A stretch of 64,000 bases of DNA, taken from NCBI RefSeq assembly GCF_029227915.1, contig NC_079875.1, forward strand, positions 19,897,001 through 19,961,000. Reading direction: 5' to 3'. This DNA is from Hydractinia symbiolongicarpus (taxonomy: Eukaryota > Cnidaria > Hydrozoa > Anthoathecata > Hydractiniidae). The number at the start of each line of letters is the position of its first letter. The stretch's first letter is position 1. A model generated the notes under the pieces. The model searched no databases. It worked only from the letters and a program-made list of their open reading frames with translations, and had not been told where the DNA came from. This document shows positions 1 to 10,122 of this stretch, in pieces. The position numbers and the translations under genes are program-made.

Positions 1-86
1 CTTCCTTGTATGATTAATCTTCTACCACATATACAGCGATCGTACTTATCAAGATCAATCCCCCATTCGTCGCAATACTCAGTTAT

Positions 87-510
87 TTATTTACTCCACA
101 AAAGCTCAAGGTCTGCCTTTTCATCCTCGGAAAAACACCAATCAATGACTCTCTCAGGATGCCATGCAATAGGAAGCAGCTCCTCCTTAATCCTTGCTTT
201 CTCCATTTTTCGCTGACGATAAGCATCGAGCAATCCAGGATCAGTGCTACTACACATATTCCGGGTCACGAACCAGTCCGGAACAAACTCGAGTAGATGA
301 GGTCTATCTCGAACCGCCATATTACACCTCAACTGCCTTTGTGCACATGTCCCGCGTCTTGAACCTGTCGGGGGTATACTTGAATAGCCAGGGGTTCTTT
401 TGAACAACCTTGTTGCACATTTCTTGAGTTTTGAATTGGTCCGGTACATACCTTACCACTGGAGGATCCTCTTCAACCAATTTTTTCCATCTTTCTTGCC
501 TCCAATTCAT
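87..510 (-). pseudogene. C-terminal fragment of a VPDxFKTxxMC-repeat protein, frame-broken
   Basis: Two overlapping minus-strand frames carry one protein. The first (from 510) has two repeats of about 25 residues built on VPDQFKTQEMC and TPDRFKTRDMC, then stops after CTKAVEV. The second frame continues with VPDWFVTRNMC and a tail containing LLPIAWHPERVIDWCFSEDE, ending at 87. The frame change falls near 315-325, inside a repeat, and most of one repeat unit appears to be missing there. Arrays of this repeat followed by the same WHP..DWC..EDE tail are, from memory, abundant multi-copy predicted proteins in cnidarian genomes; their function is not known to me. The 3' end of the coding region is here. 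Nothing upstream of 510 continues it convincingly, so this is probably a truncated, decayed copy rather than a working gene. Confidence 0.6.
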
Positions 511-540
511 CTTTATTATTCCGACCTCGGCAAGGGATCC

Positions 541-3500
541 TTGAGTAATGGACTTTCCTTACTCAATTCTATTTTTTGTTGATGTCAGCATTATTCCCGT
601 TAGTCGCTTTTGCGCATGACGTCATTTATATTATTATTTGTATTAATATGATTATGTGTTAGTATTTAATGCATCTATCAATTAATATTATTATGTGTTG
701 GTTATTGGCAGATGACGTCATGTATCTTACATTTAATATTATTATGTGTTAGTTATTGGCATTTAATATTATTTCATATTATTTTGTGTTGGTGACTGGC
801 AGATGACTTAGGGAATTTCCCTTTGGTCGACGTCGTCTGTGCCAGAAGGAACATTTCTCTATCTAATAATTAGTATACTGACAACAGAATTTTGTTCAAT
901 CTTGACAGTTCTTTTAATATTTTATTTGCCATATTATTTTAAGTTAAAATATAATGTGTTTGACACGTAGTGCAATAAAGTAGCATTCACTTTGACCTGC
1001 AATTTCGCACCAAGGTGAAGGTAGGGCGTGGTTAGAGCAAAATAAGCAAAAATTCTTTCGTCACCTGCTTATTGTTGAATTTTATGTCATAAACTTAGAC
1101 CTAGGAAAAATAGTAATTACACCGATCATAATGTCTAATGTACATAATTAAAAATCATGCCCTCAATTATGACTGCCAGAAAAAATCTTGACAGTCACTC
1201 TTAAATTTAAAATTTTCAAATTTCATGAATGAAAACGTTCAAGTAATTTTAATCCTGATATGTGGAATGATATTTTTTTGCTCAGTCCTCACACAACAAT
1301 GGTTTAAAAACGACGCAACATATTCTTACATTTTCTTTTTTTATAATTTTCTTTCTTAATCACTTAAAGTAGTAGCAGAGATATACTTTTTAAAGTTTAC
1401 AACGGTAGTATTTCAGATAGAATATATATTTTTAATTTTTATGCAACAATCAGTTTTATGTCATTTGCTTAACTAGTCACATAAAACCCAGATAATTGAA
1501 ACGAAGAAAAAACAGGCAAATAAGGGTAAGACTTCACGAAGTAGTATGTTGACGGGCAAATGTTCAAGGGCTATCAACTAGTATATGTATAATACTTGCA
1601 CTTCCCACTGTTATTGTCAGACGTTATTATTGTTAATCATAAGTATATGAAGTTTCCTCCACATGTTAATTTGACGAGGGCTTGACTCGCACTAAGAAAG
1701 TCTTTAAATTCCAAACTGGAAATGTGGGCACATGCTTAACAACATCCGTTCATGGAAGAGAAGGTAAAACTCTTTTTTATAAATGTTTTAGCTTACTTAG
1801 ATCTTCTGTCAATGTATTTTTTTACATTATTTGTATCTTTTACAGTCATCTTTTCAGTTACTCCAGAGTAGTAATGACTGTCTGTAATTCGGTTAATGAC
1901 TTATTAGTCGTGGTTTTCGTGTAGATATAGGTAGCCTGAAATTTTTGAAGTCACCTATATAACTACGACTGTGTGGGAAATTTCATTCTTTTATAAGCTT
2001 AATTTCGATTGTGAGATAATGTAAAATGAGATGACATGATTTTTCATGTTATTTATGTTTCCACTGTGAAACAGTAACACACGTTTTGTGAGCGCGCACA
2101 GTATCATTTTAAAACGCATTGAAGTAAAATTCATTGTTAACATATGAGCAGAGAAAGGTTCAGTTTTGAGATTCTAGTCGAATATTCTAGTTGAGATTCT
2201 AGTCGAAAAGTGTAAGCGTAAATTTAAGGAAAAAAACTGGAGTAAAACTGAAATGATACACGAATTGGATTCGACAAAATGGGTGTGTCGCCGGCCTAAT
2301 GAAAACTGCTTACCGAAAAAAACAACTTACTTCGTAATTTTTATTATGTGACTTACCACGCTTCTGCTATTAACTGATTTCAATATTTTTCTGTATACAC
2401 CGGAAAATAAGGCTAATAAATCATTTATTACCAGGTTAAATAACAAGAAAATAGAACTTTCAAAATGCCACTGGTTTATAAAGAAAACACATCGATGATT
2501 GGAAACCAGATCATTTTTTGTAGCTGAAAGTACGAAACATACTCGATACAAAATTTGTTTAACAATAAATATCAACCTCGTTCCCAGGGCATTTTTGATG
2601 TAGGTAATAGCGGCGAAAAGGCCCTGGAATAGTCTGATATGTCCGAAAAAGAATAAATAAACAGTTGTTAATATAAACAGTTGTTACCCTGCCAAAACTT
2701 ATTTCTGCCCCGCGCGGGAGTTTTATGTAAACAAGAATATAACAAATATGGGGGTCGATTTATTTTGTGGAGTGAATAAAAAGGCCAGCAAAGTTTTACT
2801 TTAGGAAGACTAGTTTGAGAAATATGTTAGAAAAAGATACCATTTTTAGTTCTACGTGCAAATTAAGAAAATTTCTCTCGATAATTAAATGATATACGTG
2901 AGGTGTTTGTCTTTCCACAGAACTGATAGTTAGCGTAGCTATACCCTGCTAATTAAGGTAACATCTTGATTAATAGCTAGTGTAGCCATATATACTGATG
3001 TTGTTAAATTCACTACCCCACTTGGATACAAAACTCAATGTCGTTAGTCAATGTCTGGGTCTATTTTTATAAATATTTCGGTGACAAGCTGGCTATTTTC
3101 TTTTTAATTCTTATGCTGGCAAATTAGCTAAATTATCTGTCACATCCCTAAAGGACCTGATACAATTGTACAATATCACTGAGATCTACCTTAAATATCA
3201 ATATAATTTCTGAAAATATGTTTAAAATATGGTTATAATTTCTTATAATATAGCTATAATATGTAAATTTCAACACAATACTGTTCGTGATCTGGTTTCA
3301 AATGCCTTTTGTATGTGTCACAATAGATCTATATCTGCTAGCATTGTTATGGCAACGATGTTATGAAATTAAATGAAATTATAACGATATTATAACAAAT
3401 TATAAGTATGGCGTAGAAAAATTATAACTGTATTATAGAATATAATTATTGATATTATACAAGTGTCCCCTGGCCTTAAGAAACATTTTGTTTGCTAAAG

Positions 3501-3750
3501 TCATTGCAGCCCAACTTTATTCAGGGGCCATAAGACCCTGGGGACGAGGTTGAATAAATATATGTTTATTAAAAAATAATTAGTTAATTCTTAAAAAAAT
3601 TTATTGTAGTTTTGACTGTAGCTTCGCCATAAAATTAGGCGTAGACTTTGTAGGGCTGGAGATTTTTGTACCTATAAATTGGTCAGGGGCAATTTCAACT
3701 ATGAAACATTGTAACTGTTGAATATTTTGATAAAAAACTATTATATATTC
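541..3750. other. Gene-free AT-rich stretch with minor repeats
   Basis: I see no supported gene. At about 630-815 a 60-70 bp unit (TTATTATGTGTTGGTTATTGGC followed by ATGACGTCA in some units) recurs about three times in degenerate form. At 2574-2590 and 3534-3551 there are opposite-orientation copies of the short AACCTCGTTCCCAGGGC-type motif that recurs through the window. Small open frames here (1682-1924, 2327-2575) have no recognisable domain and look like chance. Confidence 0.5.
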
Positions 3751-3885
3751 AGGGGCGTAGCCAGAAAAAAATTAACCTTAGTCGAACCATTGACCCGCAG
3801 GGTCAACATCGCACCGGAGGTGCGATAATAACCAACTGGGGGTTTGGGGGGCCCCAACGGGTCCAGGGCGGAGCCCTGAAAACTA
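3750..3885 (+). repeat. Multi-hairpin repeat, copy 1
   Basis: It opens with CAGGGGCGTAGCCAGA and contains consecutive perfect short hairpins: TTGACCC-gca-GGGTCAA (3790-3806), ATCGCACC-gga-GGTGCGAT (3808-3826) and CAGGGC-gga-GCCCTG (3864-3878), with a GGGGGTTTGGGGGGCCCC segment between. All three loops are three-base GNA loops. The overall skeleton matches the copy at 4733-4880, although the arm sequences differ. No coding potential. Confidence 0.7.
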
Positions 3886-4457
3886 ACGCCTTTTTACGCC
3901 CTTTAAGCACTGAAACACCATAAAACCGACTCTGTGAAATACGCGATAGACGTTAAGTATTGATCGAATTGATCAAAAAAGGGGAATAAATGACAACATA
4001 AAATACATTAAAATCTTTATCATCAAGGGCGTAATCAAACCAGTCATAATGTTTTTTATAGATTGAAGGTTATTAAAGCAATAATTAGAATGTTCATTCT
4101 TCTTTCTTCATATTTAGCACCAAAATAAAGTTTTCTGCAGATTGGAGGTCATTTAAAGATAACCAAATCAAAATCTTCTTTCTTCATAAATATAATAAAA
4201 AATTCCAGAATATAATGATATAGAACCATGGACAAAATGTCTTCATACAAATCATTGAAAACCCTTGTGTTAATAATACGTTCCACACATCGTGTTACAA
4301 ATATTAAAACATGAAGCCCTGGGGGCTCTAAGAATTTCCGCTCGCTACCAAAATATTTGATGAAAACCTGCTAATTCGTTGTGTTATCGTGCCAAACATT
4401 CGAAGAGGTTTGGTGCTTGAAGCTCTGAAGATAAAACACACAAGTGACATTACAACT

Positions 4458-4735
4458 TACATGCCACCATCATGTTCAGCATACTTTTTTTTATTAACTG
4501 TGCCAAATGTTGTCGAAAATAAAGTAGTTTTAATTTTTGAACCAATTTTTGCCTAAAATGACATTTAGGTGGCCAAAAATCGAAATTTTGATGTCACCAT
4601 CATGTTCAGTATACTTTTTTTGTTAACTGTGCCAAATATTGTGGAAAATAAAGTAAGTAGTTTTAATTTTTGAACCAATTTTGGCCTAAAATGACATTTA
4701 ACGTGGCCAAAAATCGAAATTTTGATGTCACCCAG
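4458..4735. repeat. Tandem duplication of a ~138-bp unit
   Basis: Two head-to-tail units (about 4458-4594 and 4595-4735) share the segments CACCATCATGTTCAG, ACTGTGCCAAAT, TTTTAATTTTTGAACCAATT and GGCCAAAAATCGAAATTTTG. They differ by point changes and a 4-bp AAGT insertion in the second unit. The second unit runs directly into the multi-hairpin repeat at 4733. Non-coding. Confidence 0.8.
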
Positions 4736-4880
4736 GGGCGGATCCAGACTTTTTCAAGATTTAGTAAAAATATTGCTGCTGCGCAGCAATATTTGGACTA
4801 GTCTTGAATTTAGCAGCTGGGGGTCCTGGGGGGCGCTGTAAGCCCCCCAGGTGGGGTATGGGGCGAAGCCCCAGAAACTT
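4733..4880 (+). repeat. Multi-hairpin repeat, copy 2
   Basis: It opens with CAGGGGCGGATCCAGA and then forms hairpins AAATATTGCTG/CAGCAATATTT (near 4767-4793), CTGGGGGGC/GCCCCCCAG (near 4823-4850) and TGGGGC-gaa-GCCCCA (near 4858-4873). The order and surrounding skeleton match copy 1 (3750-3885), but the paired arms carry different sequences, so pairing rather than sequence has been kept. Confidence 0.7.
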
Positions 4881-5783
4881 TCGCTAATTTAAGCTTTGCG
4901 GGTACAAAAATCGCCAAAAATTGTCTTCCGATTTATCTAGTTATTAATAAAATTGACGAAAAGAAACGCTAAGCTATAAGGAAATTTCCTAAGAACATTT
5001 TTTATAAGAATAAACTCTCCGGCTTACACGTCTTATTTTAGATAGATAAAAGCACTAAAATTAACAGGGATTAAACAGGGATATTGATTATTGAGAAATG
5101 CCCAAACATTATTTCAAGCTATTTACATCACGTGGACACACCTTTGCGTGTTCTGATTGGATGACGGTATTGCGTATGGCGGGAAAGTTAGTTGAGTTCT
5201 ACTTTTCATTCCGCGCGAAGCGGACCGTTTTTGGCGTAATTTTGATTAAAAGAACAATGTCCGCTTCGCTCCGCACAGAATAAAGTGTCTTTCCTCGAAT
5301 GCTTCATTTAAAATGCGCCCTTTCCCATGTAAATGAGAACATCCGAAAGTTGTACACATTAAAACATGAAGGGAGAGGCGAACAAGAAACTATTTTGTGG
5401 CAGCCAGAAAATAAATTTTAAGTAGGTTTTAAATGTACTTTTTAGTAAATACAAAAATAACATCTTTTACTTGAGATAACCAAGAATATTTTACGTACTA
5501 TAGTAGTAACAGTTTTTTATAACATTTTATAATATTGATATATTGAACTAAAGAAATATCTGTCATAACCAACAACAATATTTTTTTCATGTTTTGAGTC
5601 CCTTTTCCGCAACATACTACCAACTTCGAACGATAAAGTTTGTTATCATGAGATGGCACCAAATTTGAATAAATATACAGACCGGAAACCTTCAATAACA
5701 AATCGAACGTGCAATATGGTGGCTTCATCTTTCTTCCTTGGTTTTTTACTTTCTTTATCTTTACTCGCTATTTTATTGGCAAG
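4881..5783. other. Gene-free stretch before the Kolobok element
   Basis: No supported gene. An inverted GC-rich pair lies at about 5211-5228 (CCGCGCGAAGCGGAC) and 5258-5275 (GTCCGCTTCGCTCCGC). Similar GC-rich inverted motifs occur near 28650-28760 and 35345-35400. The 61-aa open frame at 5098-5283 spans this inverted repeat and is not credible as a gene. Confidence 0.5.
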
Positions 5784-5787
5784 TTAA

Positions 5788-5801
5788 AGGGGAACTCCAG
5801 T
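5788..5801 (+). repeat. Left terminal inverted repeat of the Kolobok element
   Basis: The 14-bp end AGGGGAACTCCAGT directly follows the TTAA target site at 5784-5787. It pairs with the right end at 10105-10118 with a single mismatch. Confidence 0.85.
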
Positions 5802-6097
5802 AAAAATCACTTTTTTCTTTTTTGTTTTATACGTACTCAGAAAAGCATAAGAAATCAAAAAAAACTTACTTCACTTGTTTTCCTTATTTAAAATCGTTGT
5901 ACTAGCCTTCGCATATTCAATTTTTTTCTTATAAAAAAACAGACAGGCGCGATTTCATTTAGGACTGGACCCGATTATAAACAATGACATCACATCGTGC
6001 AGAAAGTTTAAGCGAGCGCAGAGAACGTTCATGTTAAGACCTCTGGCTTACATTTAAATCGCTTTTTGTATGTAAATTACGTTTAAATCTTTAAAAA

Positions 6098-8762
6098 ATG
6101 GTTAGTTGCTCTGCGTTTGGATGTACCAATCGATCAGAAAAGTGTAAAGAAGTCAGTTTTCACAGAATCCCGTCTGTGAAAAAGAAAGAACTCAGACAAA
6201 AATGGCTAAACAAAATACGTCGTACAGGTGATCTACCAAGCGATCGAAGTTTTTATATTTGTTCGTCGCACTTCACAGATAGTTCTTTTAAAAGGGATCT
6301 CCAGGTAATAATCTTCCATATTAAAATATTGCCACTTCGTAAAAATGCCATTTTAGCTAGTCAACGCGATCAAAGTTTCTCATTTCTTCTTCATTTCATT
6401 ATTTGTACTTATATCCACAACACAACCAAATAACGTTTTCTACATATTTATATTATAAAAGAACATTATACCAATTTCCAATACAAAGTTATCTAGTTAG
6501 ACATGTATCTTTCGTAGCGCTCGTAAGTTTCTATTCTTTGTTTTTCAAAAAAGAAGCTTTTTGATGGAAGGACCTGCCGAATATTTTCAGGGGGTAAATG
6601 TGCCCATTTTATTAGCATCATTTCATCGGCGCTACTTCTAATCTTTGTTTATTTAGGCTGAACTTACTGGTATCAAAAGAAAGAGACAGCTGACCGAGGA
6701 TGCTGTTCCAACAATTTTTTCTTTTAGTAAGCCTGAAAATTCAAGAGAATCGACATCAAAAAGATTGGAAACTTTCGCTAAAAAACAAGTGTGTTTTTAA
6801 AATTTATGCTATTGCCAAAATGTGAGTTGTGCCTGTCTTTTTTCTTGGAAGTTATTCTGATCATTTTTTTTCTAGTGTGTTGCAAAGGCTTTAAGTGTGG
6901 AGGATGATGTTGACCTTGAAGTATACGCTGAACAAGAAATAATTTCATTGGTTAAGGAACAAGGCGTTAGTGCAATTGTGGAAACGGTAGAGAAATCGGT
7001 TGGTGCCAATACTTTTACCAGGTCCGTTAGAACACAATGTGATCCCTTAGAGGCAATTCATCCTGAGATACAACCAACGAAGGATGTTTTAAAAGTGAAA
7101 TTTACTCTTCCGCACGGACGATGTAAGTCTACTAACACCGACCTATCCTTTCCTCCGCAAGCTGACGTGACATTCTTGCTGAATGCAAATATGGAAAGTG
7201 ATCATGATATCGTCTCTGGTGATGAGTGCCCTTCTGATGATTCTTTATACTCACCGCAATTACAAATTCACATCGACGACAGTTATGATGAAAATATCAG
7301 CGAAGAAGAGTCTTTTGACACTGCTGAATATAACCCAGGGCTCAAAAGCGACGCACAATTTCTTGTTTTCTGGTCTTGTCTGTTGACATTATTTCAAGTT
7401 TGTTTCACGTGTTTACAAAAAACGTGCATTACTCGTGTGGTAAAACGTGGAACTCTTATCATTGTTACTAGTATTTGTCCAAATAAACATGTTTTCAGCT
7501 GGCAGTCTCAACCTATCGTAAATGGAAGAGCAGCAGGGAACTTATTACTTTCTGCAGCCATATTGTATTCCGGAAACACATACGCCCGCATTGCCGAAAT
7601 GATGAGTATTTTGAGGCTTCAGTTTATCTCTAAGTCCACCTTCTATGATATTCAAAGGTCCGTTCTTTTTCCAAAATTAAACACTTTTTATAAAAAATAT
7701 CGAAATAACATTTATTCTGAGTGCGCTGCGAAAGAAGGGAATTTGATTGGTGATGGGCGAAGTGACTCTCCAGGTTACAGTGCAAAGTATGGTACGTACA
7801 CTCTAATGAGCGTAGACATCAATAAAATCATCGACTTTCAAGTTGTTCATGTTAGAACTGCAGGGAATTCTAGTCGAATGGAGAAGTGGGGATTAGTAAC
7901 GCTACTAAATAAGCTGCGTGACCACAAAGTGACAGTTTCAGCATTAACAACAGATCGCCATGTTCAAATCCGCGCATTCATGAAGAAAGAACATCCTGAG
8001 ATAAACCACCAGTTCGACGTTTGGCACTTTGGAAAAAGCTTGAAAAAAAGCTTGACTGCTGCTGCGAAGCGCAAAGAATGTCTTGAGCTGATACCTTGGA
8101 TCAAATCCATTATAAATCATTTATGGTGGTGCTGCGCTTCATGCGACAAAAATGAAAACGTTTTACGTGAAAGGTGGCTTAGCATTCTTTATCATATTCG
8201 TGGAATCCACTCTTGGCAAGGCAATGAATATTTCCATGAATGTGCGCACCCCACATTAGACCAGCAACGCAAATGGTTAAAGTTGAATTCACCTGCATAT
8301 GAAGCAGTGGAGACTATTGTGCAAAATAAAAAAACTCTTGCCGACATGAACTATTTGGCGCACTTTTGCCATACGGGAAGCCTAGAGGTATTCCATTCTT
8401 TGCTTACCAAATATTGCCCGAAACGTATTCATTTCAGCATGGAAGGTATGATCGCGCGCACGCAGCTGGCTGTCCTTGATTTTAACTCGGGGACTAATTG
8501 TGAACAGGCTGTTACCAAAAAAGGAGTACTCCGCTATAAACAAGTCTTTTCACGAGTAACACAATCCTGGGTCGTAAAAAAAATTACCGAGAAGAAAGAA
8601 AAGGCGTATTTAGCAGAATTAATGACGGCTACTTTGGAACCAATCGACAACGAAAAAGATAAGTTACCACAAACAGGAGAAATTGCTGAAAGAATAACAG
8701 AGGTTGAAAAACCCGACAAAAGCGATGCCATTAAAGCCATCAGGACAAGATTTAAAACGTGA
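6098..8762 (+). CDS. THAP-domain DDE transposase (Kolobok type)
   Basis: Three exons, 6098-6304, 6657-6788 and 6876-8762, with GT/AG borders and all junctions in phase 0, giving 741 aa. Exon 1 encodes the THAP C2CH zinc finger (CSAFGCTNR, then CSSHF), with MVSCSAFG as start. The THAP end motif AVPTIF falls in exon 2, so intron 1 splits the domain. After an acidic linker comes an RNase-H-like transposase. Candidate catalytic residues are D406 in GDGRSDSPG, D473 in TTDRH and E617 in GSLEVFHS, with D494-x-x-H497 (FDVWH) matching the DxxH signature of Kolobok/hAT/MULE-type transposases. It would bind the terminal repeats through THAP and act in the nucleus. The reading frame is open throughout. 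Family naming is from memory of conserved motifs; the THAP call is firm. Confidence 0.85.
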
Positions 8763-8785
8763 CTTTTTTATTTTTTTATTTTTAT

Positions 8786-9831
8786 TCAACTTTCTTTGAA
8801 TAAAACATATTTTTCATCTTCTGCCGGATATTTTCTTCGAATTGCCCATACTACACAAGAAGGAATCACTCTTCTCACCCCTTTTCCCAATCGACTGTGT
8901 ATCCACCAAGTGAACTGTTTATAACCAGCGTAACGATAAGATCTATATAGAAAAATAAGGGAGGCATTATTGTCAGTTTTTTACCTTCTTTTTCTCGGAC
9001 AAAAGAAGGGCTTGGAAACGAGGTTGAGCTACTTACTCATTTTTTAATTCTAAAGTGTCTCCTCTCAAATCATGCAATGCAGATAACGCAGTTTCTAAAA
9101 CAGCTTTTGTCAAAACAACCACTCGAAAATCAGCAGCTTCTGTAACGCATTTATGACCTATGATAAGAGTGATTTTCAATTATACAATATTTATACCCCC
9201 GTTTTACTAACTTATCATTTCCACACGAACCTTATTCGATCTTTCGATCACGCATTTCAATGTTCTCCATCACGGAGAAAATGTAACATTACATAAGATT
9301 TCTTTGCATTTGTGTGCAAAAAAAAGCGCATGCGGAGGAATTAGATTGTTGAACCGTGAAATAAAAATAAATTGGCTTGTGAAGTAAAAAAAAAGTGATG
9401 AAAGATTATTTTATTGAAGCAAAAGATAAAGTTTTTGACGAAAAGAATGTAAAAGAAAAGCGATGAAATATATTTTTTATTTGTTTAAAAAGGAAAATTT
9501 CGCTTAGAAAAAAATTATATTTGCAGTATATATCCTACCTACCTTGGAAAAACTCATCAGGAATTTCGTTTGACTCGACACAGCACACGCTTTCAGTATC
9601 GGTTTCCATTGCTCTACAATTTCCACATTCACACCAATTTGCATTACCCGTACGTGGCTCTGCATCAGTAAAAGAAACCTCGTCATTTTCTACACCGTTA
9701 CTAACTTCTTCCTCGTCAGACACAAGAGGTTCAAATTCGTATGGCTGTAGCTTTGTAAAGTCTTTTTCATGAAGAGAATTATCCGATTCTGAGCTTTCTA
9801 AGTTATATTCTTCGTCATTATTACAAGACAT
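8786..9831 (-). CDS. P2X7 C-terminal (ballast)-like zinc-binding protein, transposon-borne
   Basis: Three exons on the minus strand: 9543-9831, 9037-9157 and 8786-8942, with GT/AG borders and phases 1 and 2 that match, giving 188 aa. An acidic N-terminus (YEFEPLVSDEEE) is followed by the cysteine-rich core RTGNANWCECGNC, CC and the later HKC. The C-terminal half holds YKQFTWWIHSRLGKG and RRVIPSCVVWAIRRKYP. This pattern is the intracellular 'ballast' domain of P2X7 receptors, here with no ion-channel part. The start at 9831 is chosen because the acidic ballast-like region begins there; an in-frame ATG at 9909 would add 26 residues. It lies wholly inside the Kolobok element, converging on the transposase, with 3' ends likely overlapping. 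The role in transposition is unknown. A short ubiquitous repeat motif sits in its 94-bp second intron. Confidence 0.85.
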
Positions 9832-10104
9832 CTTATCAACGAACAATGTAAACAGTAAGTAAACAAAACTTTTAGAAGGCGTGCTGCTGAGCTCACGGAC
9901 TTTTTGCACGATGTGACGTATGCTAATTTATTCGGACCTAGTCCTCTCGACTTTACGCGACCTTGCAAATTTATTTGAAATTGAAGATGTTTACGGACGC
10001 GATTAAGGTATAAATAAAGATTTTTAACGATTGTAAAAGGTTTATTTTGACATATTTATGTATTGTCTTATAAAAATAACATTTTTTTCAAATATTTTTT
10101 TTTC

Positions 10105-10118
10105 ACTGGAGTGCCCCT
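10105..10118 (-). repeat. Right terminal inverted repeat of the Kolobok element
   Basis: Read on the minus strand it is AGGGGCACTCCAGT, directly followed on the + strand by the TTAA target copy at 10119-10122. Confidence 0.85.
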
Positions 10119-10122
10119 TTAA

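Larger units (their letters stand above)
5784..10122. mobile_element. Complete two-gene Kolobok DNA transposon
   Basis: The element is flanked by TTAA at 5784-5787 and 10119-10122, the target duplication expected of the Kolobok superfamily. Its ends are inverted repeats, AGGGGAACTCCAGT on the left and AGGGGCACTCCAGT (reverse strand) on the right, with one mismatch in 14 bp, followed by A/T-rich DNA. Inside are two complete spliced genes: a THAP-DDE transposase on + (6098-8762) and a P2X7-C-terminal-like protein on - (8786-9831). They converge, with 23 bp between stop codons. No frameshift or stop interrupts either gene, so the copy could be recent and active. The Kolobok assignment rests on TTAA, the D/DxxH/E pattern and THAP association (established knowledge) and was not checked by search. 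Confidence 0.85.

Noticed and set aside
5098-5283. 61-codon frame as a gene
   Set aside because: It spans a GC-rich inverted repeat, with no domain and no codon pattern.
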